From assembly GCF_039523175.1 (NCBI RefSeq), contig NZ_BAAAEU010000002.1, positions 62,001 to 126,000 on the forward strand: a DNA stretch of 64,000 nucleotides, in the 5' to 3' direction. This DNA is from Dokdonella_A soli (GTDB taxonomy: Bacteria; Pseudomonadota; Gammaproteobacteria; Xanthomonadales; Rhodanobacteraceae). The notes below the pieces were generated by a model. That model saw only the letters and a program-made list of their open reading frames with translations. It was not told the origin of the DNA and did not search any database. Each line of letters begins with the position of its first letter. The first letter of the stretch is position 1. Shown here piece after piece: positions 8,622-16,429 of the stretch. The position numbers were made by a program, and so were the translations under genes.

Positions 8622-8897
8622 TCAGGCGACGTATTCGTCGAGCCGGCGTTCGATCTCGCGCTCGATGACCGGTTTCAATGCACCCATCAGGAAGCCCAGT
8701 TCGACGCGCACATGCACATCGTTCTTCGCGACCTTGATGTACCCCTTGACGCCTGTACGGTCGAAATGCAGATCGTCCCCGGTCCAGTGGTGATCGATGC
8801 CGTATTCCTTCGCGATCGCCTTGGCGACGCGTTCGACCGCGGCCTTTGCGGACTTCACGCTGCTCTTGTGCGTGCGGCGTATGTCGATGACAGGCAT
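8622..8897 (-). CDS. polyhydroxyalkanoic acid system family protein
   Basis: A 91-residue small protein of the family found beside PHA genes (PHA_gran_rgn type). It opens with MPVIDIRRTH, has a helical Lys/Ala-rich segment (KSAKAAVERVAKAIAKEYG) and a beta-rich half with the pattern GDDLHFDRTGVKG...VHVRVELGFLM, and closes with a helix (IEREIERRLDEY). The molecular function is not established as far as I know. The start at 8897 is supported by GAGGGA upstream. Together with the phasin and patatin-like genes on the same strand it marks a granule-associated cluster. Confidence 0.83.
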   Translation of the reverse strand: MPVIDIRRTHKSSVKSAKAAVERVAKAIAKEYGIDHHWTGDDLHFDRTGVKGYIKVAKNDVHVRVELGFLMGALKPVIEREIERRLDEYVA

Positions 8898-9028
8898 GGT
8901 TCCCTCGAGATCCGGATTGCGAATGTTCACATGATGCCCGAGCCTGCACTGCTTGCGCAGCCTCGCATCGGTGCTGAGAGCCGGGAAGCGTGTGATAGAG
9001 TGCCCAATCGCTCAACGAATTCAATGCG

Positions 9029-9844
9029 ATGCGACTCAGCTTTGCCAACGGCGAACACGCCGATTTCATCATGGATGGGAGCGCCGTAAGTCTCGGCAAT
9101 GCGGACGGCAATACGCTGGTGTTGCACGACCGGGATGTCGCTGCGTGGCATGCGCGGGTGACCGTCGATCCGCGCGGCATCGTGCTCGAGGTGCTCGATC
9201 CGTCGGCGCGAACGCACGTGAACGCGCGCCCGGTGCGCGAGAAAGCGCTGTTGCGCTGTGGCGACGTGCTCTGCCTGGGCAAGGTCGTCGTCAACCTGAA
9301 GGCGGACAGCGACGATCTCATCGAGACCGACCTGCCGCCCGAAGCACCCGCCACTCCACCGCCAGCGCAACCCGCCCGGGTGATCCTGCGCGGTGTTTCC
9401 GGCAGCCATTTTGGCAAGACGATCGCGGTGAACCCCAGGCTGGTGATCGGCCGCGACCCGGCCTGCGGTCTGGTCATCGACGATGCGCGCATCGCGGCGC
9501 GCCATGTCGCAATCGAGAATGTCGGCGACGCGATTTACCTGCGCGATATCGCGGCCCCCAACGGCAGCAGTGTGAACGGTGTCCAGATCGACAGCGCCAT
9601 CGTCTATCCGGGTGACCAACTCGCGTTCGAGCGCAGCCATTTCATCATCGAGGCGCCGGGGTTGCCGCTGCGTGGCGAGGATCGCGCAGCTGCCGATCAA
9701 CTGAACATCGGACCGGCGGATGTGGAGCGCTCGGCCGATGCAGCCGCGGAGTCACCCCAGGCCCAGGGCGCGATCTGGTGGTTGATCGGGGCCGCTGCGC
9801 TGATCGCGCTCGGGCTCGTGCTGCTGATCCATCGTGGCATCTGA
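9029..9844 (+). CDS. FHA-domain protein, C-terminally membrane anchored
   Basis: A 271-residue protein with two forkhead-associated-like modules. The first (about 15-90) is degenerate. The second (about 117-205) carries the phosphothreonine-binding signature VIGRD (~138), ARH (~155) and NGSSVNG (~177). A linker leads to one C-terminal transmembrane helix (IWWLIGAAALIALGLVLLI, ~246-266), so the FHA domains should face the cytosol as a tail-anchored protein. FHA domains read Thr phosphorylation; a kinase-type gene begins at the far right of the window but is not a neighbour. Its 3' end overlaps the convergent msrQ gene by 93 bp. The second of two nearby ATGs (9024 and 9029) is in frame. Confidence 0.85.
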   Translation: MRLSFANGEHADFIMDGSAVSLGNADGNTLVLHDRDVAAWHARVTVDPRGIVLEVLDPSARTHVNARPVREKALLRCGDVLCLGKVVVNLKADSDDLIETDLPPEAPATPPPAQPARVILRGVSGSHFGKTIAVNPRLVIGRDPACGLVIDDARIAARHVAIENVGDAIYLRDIAAPNGSSVNGVQIDSAIVYPGDQLAFERSHFIIEAPGLPLRGEDRAAADQLNIGPADVERSADAAAESPQAQGAIWWLIGAAALIALGLVLLIHRGI

Positions 9845-10570
9845 TGCGCGCGGTCGCGCTGCCTTGGCTTCCGGCGAAATCGCCTTCGTAACGACTGTCT
9901 TGCGCGGAGCCGACGTGGCGCGTGGCGTGCGCCAGCGTTTGATCCAGCCCGGCACGCGCAGCGCGAGCAGCGCGATCAGGATCGCCAGATAAACCAAAGG
10001 CTCCTGCACCGCGATCTTGTTGCCGAACTTGACCTGCCACATGAAGTGCAGCACGCCGAACAGGCCGATCACGTAGACCAGGCGGTGCAGGCGCAGCCAG
10101 TTGGCGCCGAGCCGGCGGATCATGCCCTTGGTCGAGGTGGCGGCGAGCGGGATCATCAGCAGCCACGCCGCGAAGCCGACCGTGATGTAGGGCTTCTTCG
10201 CGATCTCGGCGAAGATCTGCGACCAGAAGCCACCGAGGTCGATGGCCAGATAGATGGTCAGATGGATCGTCGCGTAGAAGAACGCAAACAGGCCGAGCAG
10301 GCGCCGGTAGCGCGTCAGCCAGTGCCATTTCGTGAGCAGGCGCAGCGGTGTGATCGCGAGGGTCGCGAGCAGGATGCGCAAGGTCCAATCGCCGCTGCGT
10401 TGTTCGAGTCGCGCGACCGGATCGGTACCGAGCTGCCCGTGCAGCGCGTCCCAGACCAGCCACGCCAGCGGCAGCAGGCACAGCATCCAGACCAGCGGTT
10501 TGCTCGCGGCGATGCGATCGACGTGCTTGCGCTGTGCCAGTCCGTGCACGGCTTCGGCGGGGCGTCCCAT
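9752..10570 (-). CDS. msrQ: MsrQ, heme-binding membrane subunit of the MsrPQ methionine sulfoxide reductase
   Basis: A 272-residue inner-membrane cytochrome b-type protein that passes electrons from the respiratory chain to periplasmic MsrP. Six hydrophobic helices lie between residues 25 and 208. Candidate heme-ligand histidines are His103 (FYATIHL), His162 (LHRLVY) and His175 (GVLHFMW). The core ends near residue 215. The remaining ~55 residues are Arg/Pro/Gln-rich and are encoded on the strand opposite the end of the FHA gene, so they are probably a non-conserved extension created by the convergent overlap. The gene is fused to msrP by a TGATG stop-start junction at 10568-10572. Confidence 0.93.
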   Translation of the reverse strand: MGRPAEAVHGLAQRKHVDRIAASKPLVWMLCLLPLAWLVWDALHGQLGTDPVARLEQRSGDWTLRILLATLAITPLRLLTKWHWLTRYRRLLGLFAFFYATIHLTIYLAIDLGGFWSQIFAEIAKKPYITVGFAAWLLMIPLAATSTKGMIRRLGANWLRLHRLVYVIGLFGVLHFMWQVKFGNKIAVQEPLVYLAILIALLALRVPGWIKRWRTPRATSAPRKTVVTKAISPEAKAARPRASDATMDQQHEPERDQRSGPDQPPDRALGLG

Positions 10571-11562
10571 CAGAAGTTCCTGCGCGGGTCCATGCCCGCG
10601 TACAGCGACGCGACCAGGTCGGCGTAGCCGTTGAACGGCAAGGTCTGCACGCGGTTGCCGAACAGGCCGAAACCGCTGCCGGCGATCCGGCGCTCGGTGG
10701 CCTGGCTCCAGCGCGGATGATCGACCGACGGATTCACGTTCGAATAGAAGCCGTATTCACTGGGCGCCGACAGATTCCACGAGGTCTTCGGCTGTCGATC
10801 GGTGAACTCGATGCGCACGATCGACTTGATGCCCTTGAAGCCGTATTTCCACGGCACGACCAGACGCAATGGCGCGCCGTTCTGGTTCGGCAGCGCGCGG
10901 CCGTACATGCCGACTGCGAGCAGGGCGAGCGGATGCATCGCCTCGTCGATGCGCAGGCCTTCCTGGTAGGGCCAGTCCAGCACCCCATACGACAGGCCGG
11001 GCATCTGCGCTGGCCGATTGACGGTCGTGAACGCGACGTACTTCGCGTCCGCAGTCGGCTTGAAGCGCTTCAGCACGTCGCCAAGCGGGATGCCGACCCA
11101 CGGAATCACCATCGACCACGCCTCGACGCAGCGCATGCGGTAGACGCGCTCCTCGAGCGAGTGCGGCTTGAGCAGGTCCTCGAGCGTGAACTTGCCGGTG
11201 ACCTCGGCGTGTCCGGCGATCTCGACCGACCACGGCTTGGGCTGGAATCGCCCGGAGTTGCGTGCCGGATCGGACTTGTCGGTGCCGAATTCGTAGTAGT
11301 TGTTGTAGTGCGTCGCGTCCTGGTAGCTGGTCTGTGGCTCGTTCGTGGCGAATGCGCCGCGCTTGGCAATCGCAAGCTCCGGTAGCGCGCTGCCCTCGGC
11401 TGCGACCGGTGCATTTGCATCGGCATCGGAATTCCTGCCGCAGCCGATCAACAGGGCCGGCATCGCGACCGCGAAACCCTTGAGCCATTCGCGACGGCGC
11501 CGGTAGACACTTTCGGACGTGATCTCGGACGACGGAATGTCGGCGGGCTTGCGGATGTGCAT
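10570..11562 (-). CDS. msrP: MsrP, molybdopterin-dependent protein-methionine-sulfoxide reductase catalytic subunit
   Basis: A 330-residue periplasmic oxidoreductase of the sulfite-oxidase fold that repairs oxidised methionines in envelope proteins, using electrons from MsrQ. The N-terminus has a Tat-type signal RRRREWLKG (21-29) followed by the hydrophobic stretch AVAMPALLIG. Cys145 in YRMRCVEAWSM is the expected molybdenum ligand, and VVPWKYGFKGIKSIVRIEF is a typical family stretch. The start at 11562 has AAGGAG five bases upstream; an earlier in-frame start at 11622 has no such site. The mobA-moeA-moeB genes at 41490-44587 could supply its cofactor. Confidence 0.95.
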   Translation of the reverse strand: MHIRKPADIPSSEITSESVYRRRREWLKGFAVAMPALLIGCGRNSDADANAPVAAEGSALPELAIAKRGAFATNEPQTSYQDATHYNNYYEFGTDKSDPARNSGRFQPKPWSVEIAGHAEVTGKFTLEDLLKPHSLEERVYRMRCVEAWSMVIPWVGIPLGDVLKRFKPTADAKYVAFTTVNRPAQMPGLSYGVLDWPYQEGLRIDEAMHPLALLAVGMYGRALPNQNGAPLRLVVPWKYGFKGIKSIVRIEFTDRQPKTSWNLSAPSEYGFYSNVNPSVDHPRWSQATERRIAGSGFGLFGNRVQTLPFNGYADLVASLYAGMDPRRNF

Positions 11563-11687
11563 GGGGACTCCTTGTTGCTGACCCAGAGACCGGCGCCGTC
11601 GTGCGTCCATTGCATGCGGCAACGGGATTGTTCAGTGCGGGCGGTACCGGTGTCTGTGTCGGAAACCCACCCGCCGTGCCACCCCAG

Positions 11688-11715
11688 TTGCCAGTTTGCT
11701 GCGCCGCGGCATAAT
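11688..11715 (+). promoter_or_regulatory. sigma70-type promoter upstream of serC
   Basis: TTGCCA (11688-11693) and CATAAT (11710-11715) are separated by 16 bp; each matches the consensus at five of six positions. The start of transcription would fall near 11722, giving a leader of about 40 nt before the serC GTG. It is the best candidate for driving the serC-serA-pheA-hisC-aroA run. Confidence 0.6.
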
Positions 11716-11760
11716 GCGGCTTGAACCGGTCAGCTCGATCGGCCTCGCCAGGAGTCCTTC

Positions 11761-12843
11761 GTGAGTCGTGGATACAACTTCAGCGCCGGCCCCGCCGCGC
11801 TGCCGGAAGAGGTGTTGCGTCAGGCCCAGGCCGAACTGCTCGAATGGCAGGGCGCGCGCGCGTCGGTGATGGAAATCAGCCACCGCGGCAAGGATTTCAT
11901 CGCGCTCGCCGAGGAAGCGGAGCGCGACCTGCGCGAGCTGTTGGCGGTCCCGGCGAACTACAAGGTGCTGTTCCTGCAGGGCGGTGCGACGCAGCACTTC
12001 GCGCAGATCCCGCTGAACTTCGCGCGTCGCGACCAGAGCGTCGACTACGTGCTGACCGGCGACTGGAGCGAGAAGGCCGCGAAGGAGGCGAAGCCGCTCG
12101 CACAGGTGCGTATCGCGGCGACATCGAGCGCGACGAACTACGATCGCATCACGCCGCGCGGTGAATGGAGTCTCGATCCGAACGCCGCCTACGTCCACGT
12201 GACGCCGAACGAGACGATCCGCGGTGTCGAGTTCCACGAGGTGCCGGACGTCGGCAACGTGCCACTGATCGGCGACGTGTCCTCGACGATCCTGTCGCGG
12301 CCGCTCGACGTGTCGAAATACGCGCTGCTCTATGCCGGCGCGCAGAAGAACATCGGCCCGTCGGGCCTGGTCGTGATGATCGTGCGTGACGACCTGCTCG
12401 AACGCTGTCCAAAGGACATCCCGAAGATCTTCAACTATGCCGAGCATGCCGCGCAGGGTTCGATGCTGAACACGCCGAACACCTGGGGCTGGTATCTGGC
12501 AGGGCTCGTGTTCAAGTGGGTCAAGCGGCAGGGCGGCGTTGCCGCGATGGAGGCGCGCAACCGCGCGAAGGCGGAACTGCTGTACGGCTACATCGACGAC
12601 TCGGGCTACTACCGCAATCCGGTCGAGAAATCCGCGCGTTCGTGGATGAACGCGCCGTTCACGCTGCCGCGCGAGGAACTCGACAGCGTGTTTCTCAAGG
12701 AATCGGAAGCGGCCGGGTTGCTCGCGCTGAAGGGCCATCGCGCGGTCGGCGGCATGCGAGCGTCGATCTACAACGCGATATCGATCGAGGGCGTGCAGGC
12801 ACTGGTCGATTTCATGCGGGATTTTGCGAAGCGGAACGGTTAG
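11761..12843 (+). CDS. serC: phosphoserine aminotransferase SerC
   Basis: A 360-residue PLP enzyme converting 3-phosphohydroxypyruvate and glutamate to phosphoserine; it also serves pyridoxine synthesis. The start is GTG, with AGGAG at 11750-11754. The N-terminus has YNFSAGPAALP, and the PLP lysine is Lys196 in GAQKNIGPSG. The conserved segments NTPNTWGWYLAG and GGMRASIYNA are present. Length equals the E. coli enzyme within a residue or two. It heads a co-directional series with serA and the aromatic genes, separated from serA by a 147-bp REP-like spacer. Confidence 0.97.
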   Translation: MSRGYNFSAGPAALPEEVLRQAQAELLEWQGARASVMEISHRGKDFIALAEEAERDLRELLAVPANYKVLFLQGGATQHFAQIPLNFARRDQSVDYVLTGDWSEKAAKEAKPLAQVRIAATSSATNYDRITPRGEWSLDPNAAYVHVTPNETIRGVEFHEVPDVGNVPLIGDVSSTILSRPLDVSKYALLYAGAQKNIGPSGLVVMIVRDDLLERCPKDIPKIFNYAEHAAQGSMLNTPNTWGWYLAGLVFKWVKRQGGVAAMEARNRAKAELLYGYIDDSGYYRNPVEKSARSWMNAPFTLPREELDSVFLKESEAAGLLALKGHRAVGGMRASIYNAISIEGVQALVDFMRDFAKRNG

Positions 12844-12848
12844 ACGGG

Positions 12849-12955
12849 TTTCGCCGGGTCCACATCCGTTCGTGCCGAGGTATCGAAGCGCGAACGGCGC
12901 GCAGCGCACCCCATCCGTTCACCCTTCGATACCTCAGGGCGAACGGATGGTCGGT
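12849..12955. repeat. REP-like inverted repeat between serC and serA
   Basis: Two inverted arms: CCGTTCGTGCCGAGGTATCGAA near 12867-12888 and TTCGATACCTCAGGGCGAACGG near 12930-12951, with ATCC or GGAT flanks. In one frame of the minus strand it reads VRPEVSKGER, the signature translation of this repeat type. A second copy precedes guaA (51976-52063). It splits the serC-serA transcription unit and may affect read-through. Confidence 0.75.
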
Positions 12956-12990
12956 GAACTCCACAATGCTTTTGCAGAGGCTGAACCTCG

Positions 12991-14157
12991 ATGTTCAAGA
13001 TCCAGACCCTCAACAACATCTCGCGCAACGGTCTCGACCGACTGCCGGCGACGCTGTACAGCACCGCGAACGAAGTCGCCGAGCCCGATGCGGTGCTGGT
13101 GCGCTCGGCGGACATGCACAAGGCGCCGATCGCAGCCAGCGTGAAGGCCGTCGCGCGCGCCGGCGCGGGCGTGAACAACATTCCGGTCGCGGCGCTGTCC
13201 GCACGCGGCGTGCCGGTGTTCAACGCTCCGGGTGCGAACGCGAATGCGGTCAAGGAGCTGGTCGTCGCCGGCATGCTGATCGCTGCCCGCAACATCGCTG
13301 ACGCGCTCGGCTTCGTGCGTGGCCTGCAAAGTGGCGACGACCTGCATCATCGCGTCGAGGCCGAGAAGAAACGCTTCGTCGGCTCGGAGCTCTCCGGCAA
13401 GACGCTCGGCGTGGTGGGCTTGGGCGCGATCGGCGTCAAGGTCGCCAATGCGGCCTACGCGCTCGGCATGCGCGTGGTCGGCTTCGATCCGCACATGACG
13501 GTCGATGGCGCCTGGCAGCTGTCGTCGGAGGTCGCGAAGGCCGGCTCGCTCAACGAGTTGTTCGCCGCGTCGGACTACCTGACATTCCATGTGCCGCTGA
13601 ACGACAAGACCCGCGGCGTGTTCGGCGCACAGGCGCTCGATCTGATTCGCCCCGACCTGGTGCTGCTGAACTTCGCACGTGAGGGCATCGTCGATGCCGT
13701 CGCGCTGCGTCGTGGCCTGGACGACGGACGCATCGGCCGCTACGTGTCGGACTTCCCGGAAGCCGATTTGCTGGCGAACCCGCGCGTGATCGCGCTGCCG
13801 CATCTGGGGGCATCGACCGGCGAGGCCGAGGAGAACTGCGCGGTCATGGTCGTCGACCAGCTGCGCGACTTCCTCGAGCACGGCAACGTGCGCAACTCGG
13901 TGAACTTTCCGGAGACACGCATGGCACGCGCCGGCAGCGCGCGCATCTGCATCGCGAACAGCAATCGGCCCAACATGATCGGCCAGCTTTCGCACGTACT
14001 CGGCGAAGCCGGCGTCAACATCGCGCAGATGCACAATGCTTCGCGCGGCGAGCTGGCCTACAGCCTGATCGACGCCGACTCACCTGTACCTTCAACGCTG
14101 ATCGGCGCGATCGCCGCGATCGATGGCATCCTCTCCGTGCGCGTGATCGGGAGCTGA
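12991..14157 (+). CDS. serA: D-3-phosphoglycerate dehydrogenase SerA with C-terminal ACT domain
   Basis: A 388-residue NAD-dependent dehydrogenase, first step of serine synthesis. The Rossmann domain has VGLGAIGVKVAN (~141-152). Catalytic residues of the D-2-hydroxyacid family are visible as Arg230 (FAREG), Glu257 (FPEADL) and His271 (LPHLGAST). From about residue 311 an ACT domain follows (ICIANSNRPNMIGQLSHVL), suggesting feedback inhibition by serine. It is shorter than the long 500-residue type with an ASB domain. Sitting directly between serC and pheA, it places both early serine-pathway steps together. Confidence 0.95.
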   Translation: MFKIQTLNNISRNGLDRLPATLYSTANEVAEPDAVLVRSADMHKAPIAASVKAVARAGAGVNNIPVAALSARGVPVFNAPGANANAVKELVVAGMLIAARNIADALGFVRGLQSGDDLHHRVEAEKKRFVGSELSGKTLGVVGLGAIGVKVANAAYALGMRVVGFDPHMTVDGAWQLSSEVAKAGSLNELFAASDYLTFHVPLNDKTRGVFGAQALDLIRPDLVLLNFAREGIVDAVALRRGLDDGRIGRYVSDFPEADLLANPRVIALPHLGASTGEAEENCAVMVVDQLRDFLEHGNVRNSVNFPETRMARAGSARICIANSNRPNMIGQLSHVLGEAGVNIAQMHNASRGELAYSLIDADSPVPSTLIGAIAAIDGILSVRVIGS

Positions 14158-14162
14158 CGCGA

Positions 14163-15275
14163 ATGAGCGACAAGACGACGCAGCACGCCGAACCGGCGCC
14201 CAATCTTGCCGACGTGCGCGCGCGCATCGACGGCATCGATCGCCAGATCCAGGCGCTGATCGCCGAGCGGGCGAACTTCGCGCACCAAGTCGGCAAGGCC
14301 AAGGGCAAGCTCGCCGCTGCGGTCGACTACTACCGACCCGAACGCGAGGCGCAGGTGCTGCGCATGGTCGTCGATCGCAACGAGGGCCCGCTCAGCGACG
14401 AACTGCTCGTGCACGTGTTTCGCGAGATCATGTCGGCCTGCCTGGCGCAGCAGGAGCCGTTGAAGATCGGCTATCTCGGCCCCGAAGGTACGTTCAGCCA
14501 ACAGGCGGTGCTCAAGCATTTCGGCCGTTCTGCGCATGGCCTGCCGATGGCCAGCATCGAGGAAGTGTTCCAAGAGGTCGAAGCCGGCAACGCGGACTTC
14601 GGCGTGGTGCCTGTCGAGAACTCCGGACAGGGCACGATCCAGGTCACGCTGGACATGTTCCTGACCTCGAACCTCAAGATCTGCGGCGAAGTGGAGCTCC
14701 GCGTGCACCAGTACCTGCTGTCGCGCTCGGGCAGGATCGAAGACATCGAACGCATTTACGCTCATCCGCAGTCGTTCGCGCAGACGCAAGGGTGGCTGCG
14801 CAGCAACCTGCCGAAGATCGAGAAGATCCCGGTATCAAGCAACGCCGAAGGGGCGCGCCGCGCGCGCAATGCCGAGGACGCGGCCGCTATCGCCGGGGAG
14901 TCCGCCGGTCATGTCTATGGCCTCAAGAAGGTCATCATGAGCTCGATCGAGGACCATGCCGACAACACGACGCGCTTCCTCGTGCTCGGTCGCCAGCTGT
15001 TCCCGCCGTCCGGCCATGACCGTACCTCGGTGCTGGTCTTCATCAAGGATCAGCCCGGCGCGCTGTTCAACGTGCTGAGCCCGTTCGCGCGCCACGGCAT
15101 CAGCATGAACCGCATCGAATCGCGGCCGTCGCACCAGGCGAAATGGGAATACGGCTTCTTCATCGACCTCGCCGGCCATGTCGACGACGAGCCGATGCAG
15201 AAGGCGCTCGCCGAACTCGACGCGCATGCGGCGCAGATCAAGGTGCTCGGCTCCTACCCGGTCGCGGTGCCGTGA
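14163..15275 (+). CDS. pheA: bifunctional chorismate mutase / prephenate dehydratase PheA
   Basis: A 370-residue fusion making phenylpyruvate from chorismate. An AroQ-type chorismate mutase domain covers about 15-95 (RARIDGIDRQIQALI, then a helical segment). A prephenate dehydratase domain starts at IGYLGPEGTFSQQA (~101), with the catalytic Thr-Arg-Phe motif in DNTTRFLVLG (~267-276). A C-terminal ACT domain (~285-368; includes DQPGALFNVLSPFARHGI and ESRPS) senses phenylalanine. The start lies 5 bp after serA, and the stop overlaps the hisC GTG, so the genes are translationally coupled. Confidence 0.97.
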   Translation: MSDKTTQHAEPAPNLADVRARIDGIDRQIQALIAERANFAHQVGKAKGKLAAAVDYYRPEREAQVLRMVVDRNEGPLSDELLVHVFREIMSACLAQQEPLKIGYLGPEGTFSQQAVLKHFGRSAHGLPMASIEEVFQEVEAGNADFGVVPVENSGQGTIQVTLDMFLTSNLKICGEVELRVHQYLLSRSGRIEDIERIYAHPQSFAQTQGWLRSNLPKIEKIPVSSNAEGARRARNAEDAAAIAGESAGHVYGLKKVIMSSIEDHADNTTRFLVLGRQLFPPSGHDRTSVLVFIKDQPGALFNVLSPFARHGISMNRIESRPSHQAKWEYGFFIDLAGHVDDEPMQKALAELDAHAAQIKVLGSYPVAVP

Positions 15276-16429
15276 GGAACCTCGCGCACAAACCGGAACG
15301 CGCGGGATCCCCGGACAACCCAGAAACCTTTGACGCGGCAAAGCTCGCGAATGCGGCGACCGCAGCACTGCGCGCCTACGATCCCGGCCACGACCTGCCG
15401 GCATTGCGCGCGCGCTTCGGTGCGCAGATCGCCGAACTCGGCTCGAACGAGAATCCGCTGGGTCCGAGCCCGTTTGCGCTGGACGCGATGCGCGCGGCGC
15501 TACCCGAAAGCTTCCGCTATCCGGATCCGCGCGGTGCATCGCTGAAGGCCGCGCTGGCCAGGCATCTCGGCGTCGCGGAAGACCGGATCGCGCTCGGTAA
15601 CGGCTCGCACGAACTGCTGATCCTGCTCGCGCAGTGCTTCGCCGATCCGGCGCATTCGGTCGTGTTTTCACAGTACGGTTTTGCGGTGTTCCCGATTGCC
15701 ACCGCGGTCGCCGGCGCACAGCCGATCCGCGTGCCGGCGCTGCCGCGCGAACACGCGAGCGCGCCGTTCGGCCACGACCTCGACGCGATCGCCGCAGCGA
15801 TCCGTGCCGACACGCGCCTCGTCTACCTGGCCAATCCGAACAATCCAACCGGTACCTGGTTCGGCGACATCGAGCTCGAACGATTCGTCGCGCGCGTGCC
15901 GGAAAACGTGCTGGTCGTCGTCGACGAGGCCTATTGCGAATACGTCGATGTAGCCGGCCTGACCAGCGCGCTGCGGCTTGCCCACCGCCACCCAAACCTG
16001 ATCGTCACGCGCACGTTCTCGAAGGCGTACGCGCTGGCCGGACTGCGCATCGGTTATCTGCTCGCGCACCCCAGCGTGGTCGCGGTGCTGGAGCGCCTGC
16101 GCGAATCGTTCAACGTCAACAATGTCGCGCTGGCCGGCGCAGAAGCCGCACTGACCGACCACGGCCACCTCGATCGCGCACGTGAGTTCAACACCGGCGA
16201 ACGCACCTGGCTTGCGGATGCACTGGCGAAGCGCGGCTATGCCTGCCTGCCGTCGCAGACGAATTTTCTGCTGGTCGATCTCGGTCGCGATGCGGCCGAA
16301 CTCGAACGGCATCTGTTCGAACGCGGTGTCATCGTGCGGCCGATGGGTGGCTACGGGTTGGCGCAGACGTTGCGCATCAGCGTCGGCAGCCGCGCCGAGA
16401 ATCAGCGTTTGCTGGACGCGCTGCCGTGA
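15272..16429 (+). CDS. hisC: histidinol-phosphate / aromatic aminotransferase (HisC2 type)
   Basis: A 385-residue fold-type I PLP aminotransferase. It has SNENPLGPSPFAL near residue 54, YLANPNNPTGTW (~187), DEAYCEYVD, and the PLP lysine Lys251 in TFSKAYALAGLRIGY. The GTG start overlaps the pheA stop (GTGA, 15272-15275), and the gene ends in another GTGA junction with aroA. Placement between pheA and aroA, away from a his operon, is typical of the second HisC copy of gammaproteobacteria, usually proposed to transaminate phenylpyruvate or 4-hydroxyphenylpyruvate. Histidinol-phosphate activity cannot be excluded. No tyrA follows, unlike the Pseudomonas arrangement. Confidence 0.9.
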   Translation: MRNLAHKPERAGSPDNPETFDAAKLANAATAALRAYDPGHDLPALRARFGAQIAELGSNENPLGPSPFALDAMRAALPESFRYPDPRGASLKAALARHLGVAEDRIALGNGSHELLILLAQCFADPAHSVVFSQYGFAVFPIATAVAGAQPIRVPALPREHASAPFGHDLDAIAAAIRADTRLVYLANPNNPTGTWFGDIELERFVARVPENVLVVVDEAYCEYVDVAGLTSALRLAHRHPNLIVTRTFSKAYALAGLRIGYLLAHPSVVAVLERLRESFNVNNVALAGAEAALTDHGHLDRAREFNTGERTWLADALAKRGYACLPSQTNFLLVDLGRDAAELERHLFERGVIVRPMGGYGLAQTLRISVGSRAENQRLLDALP

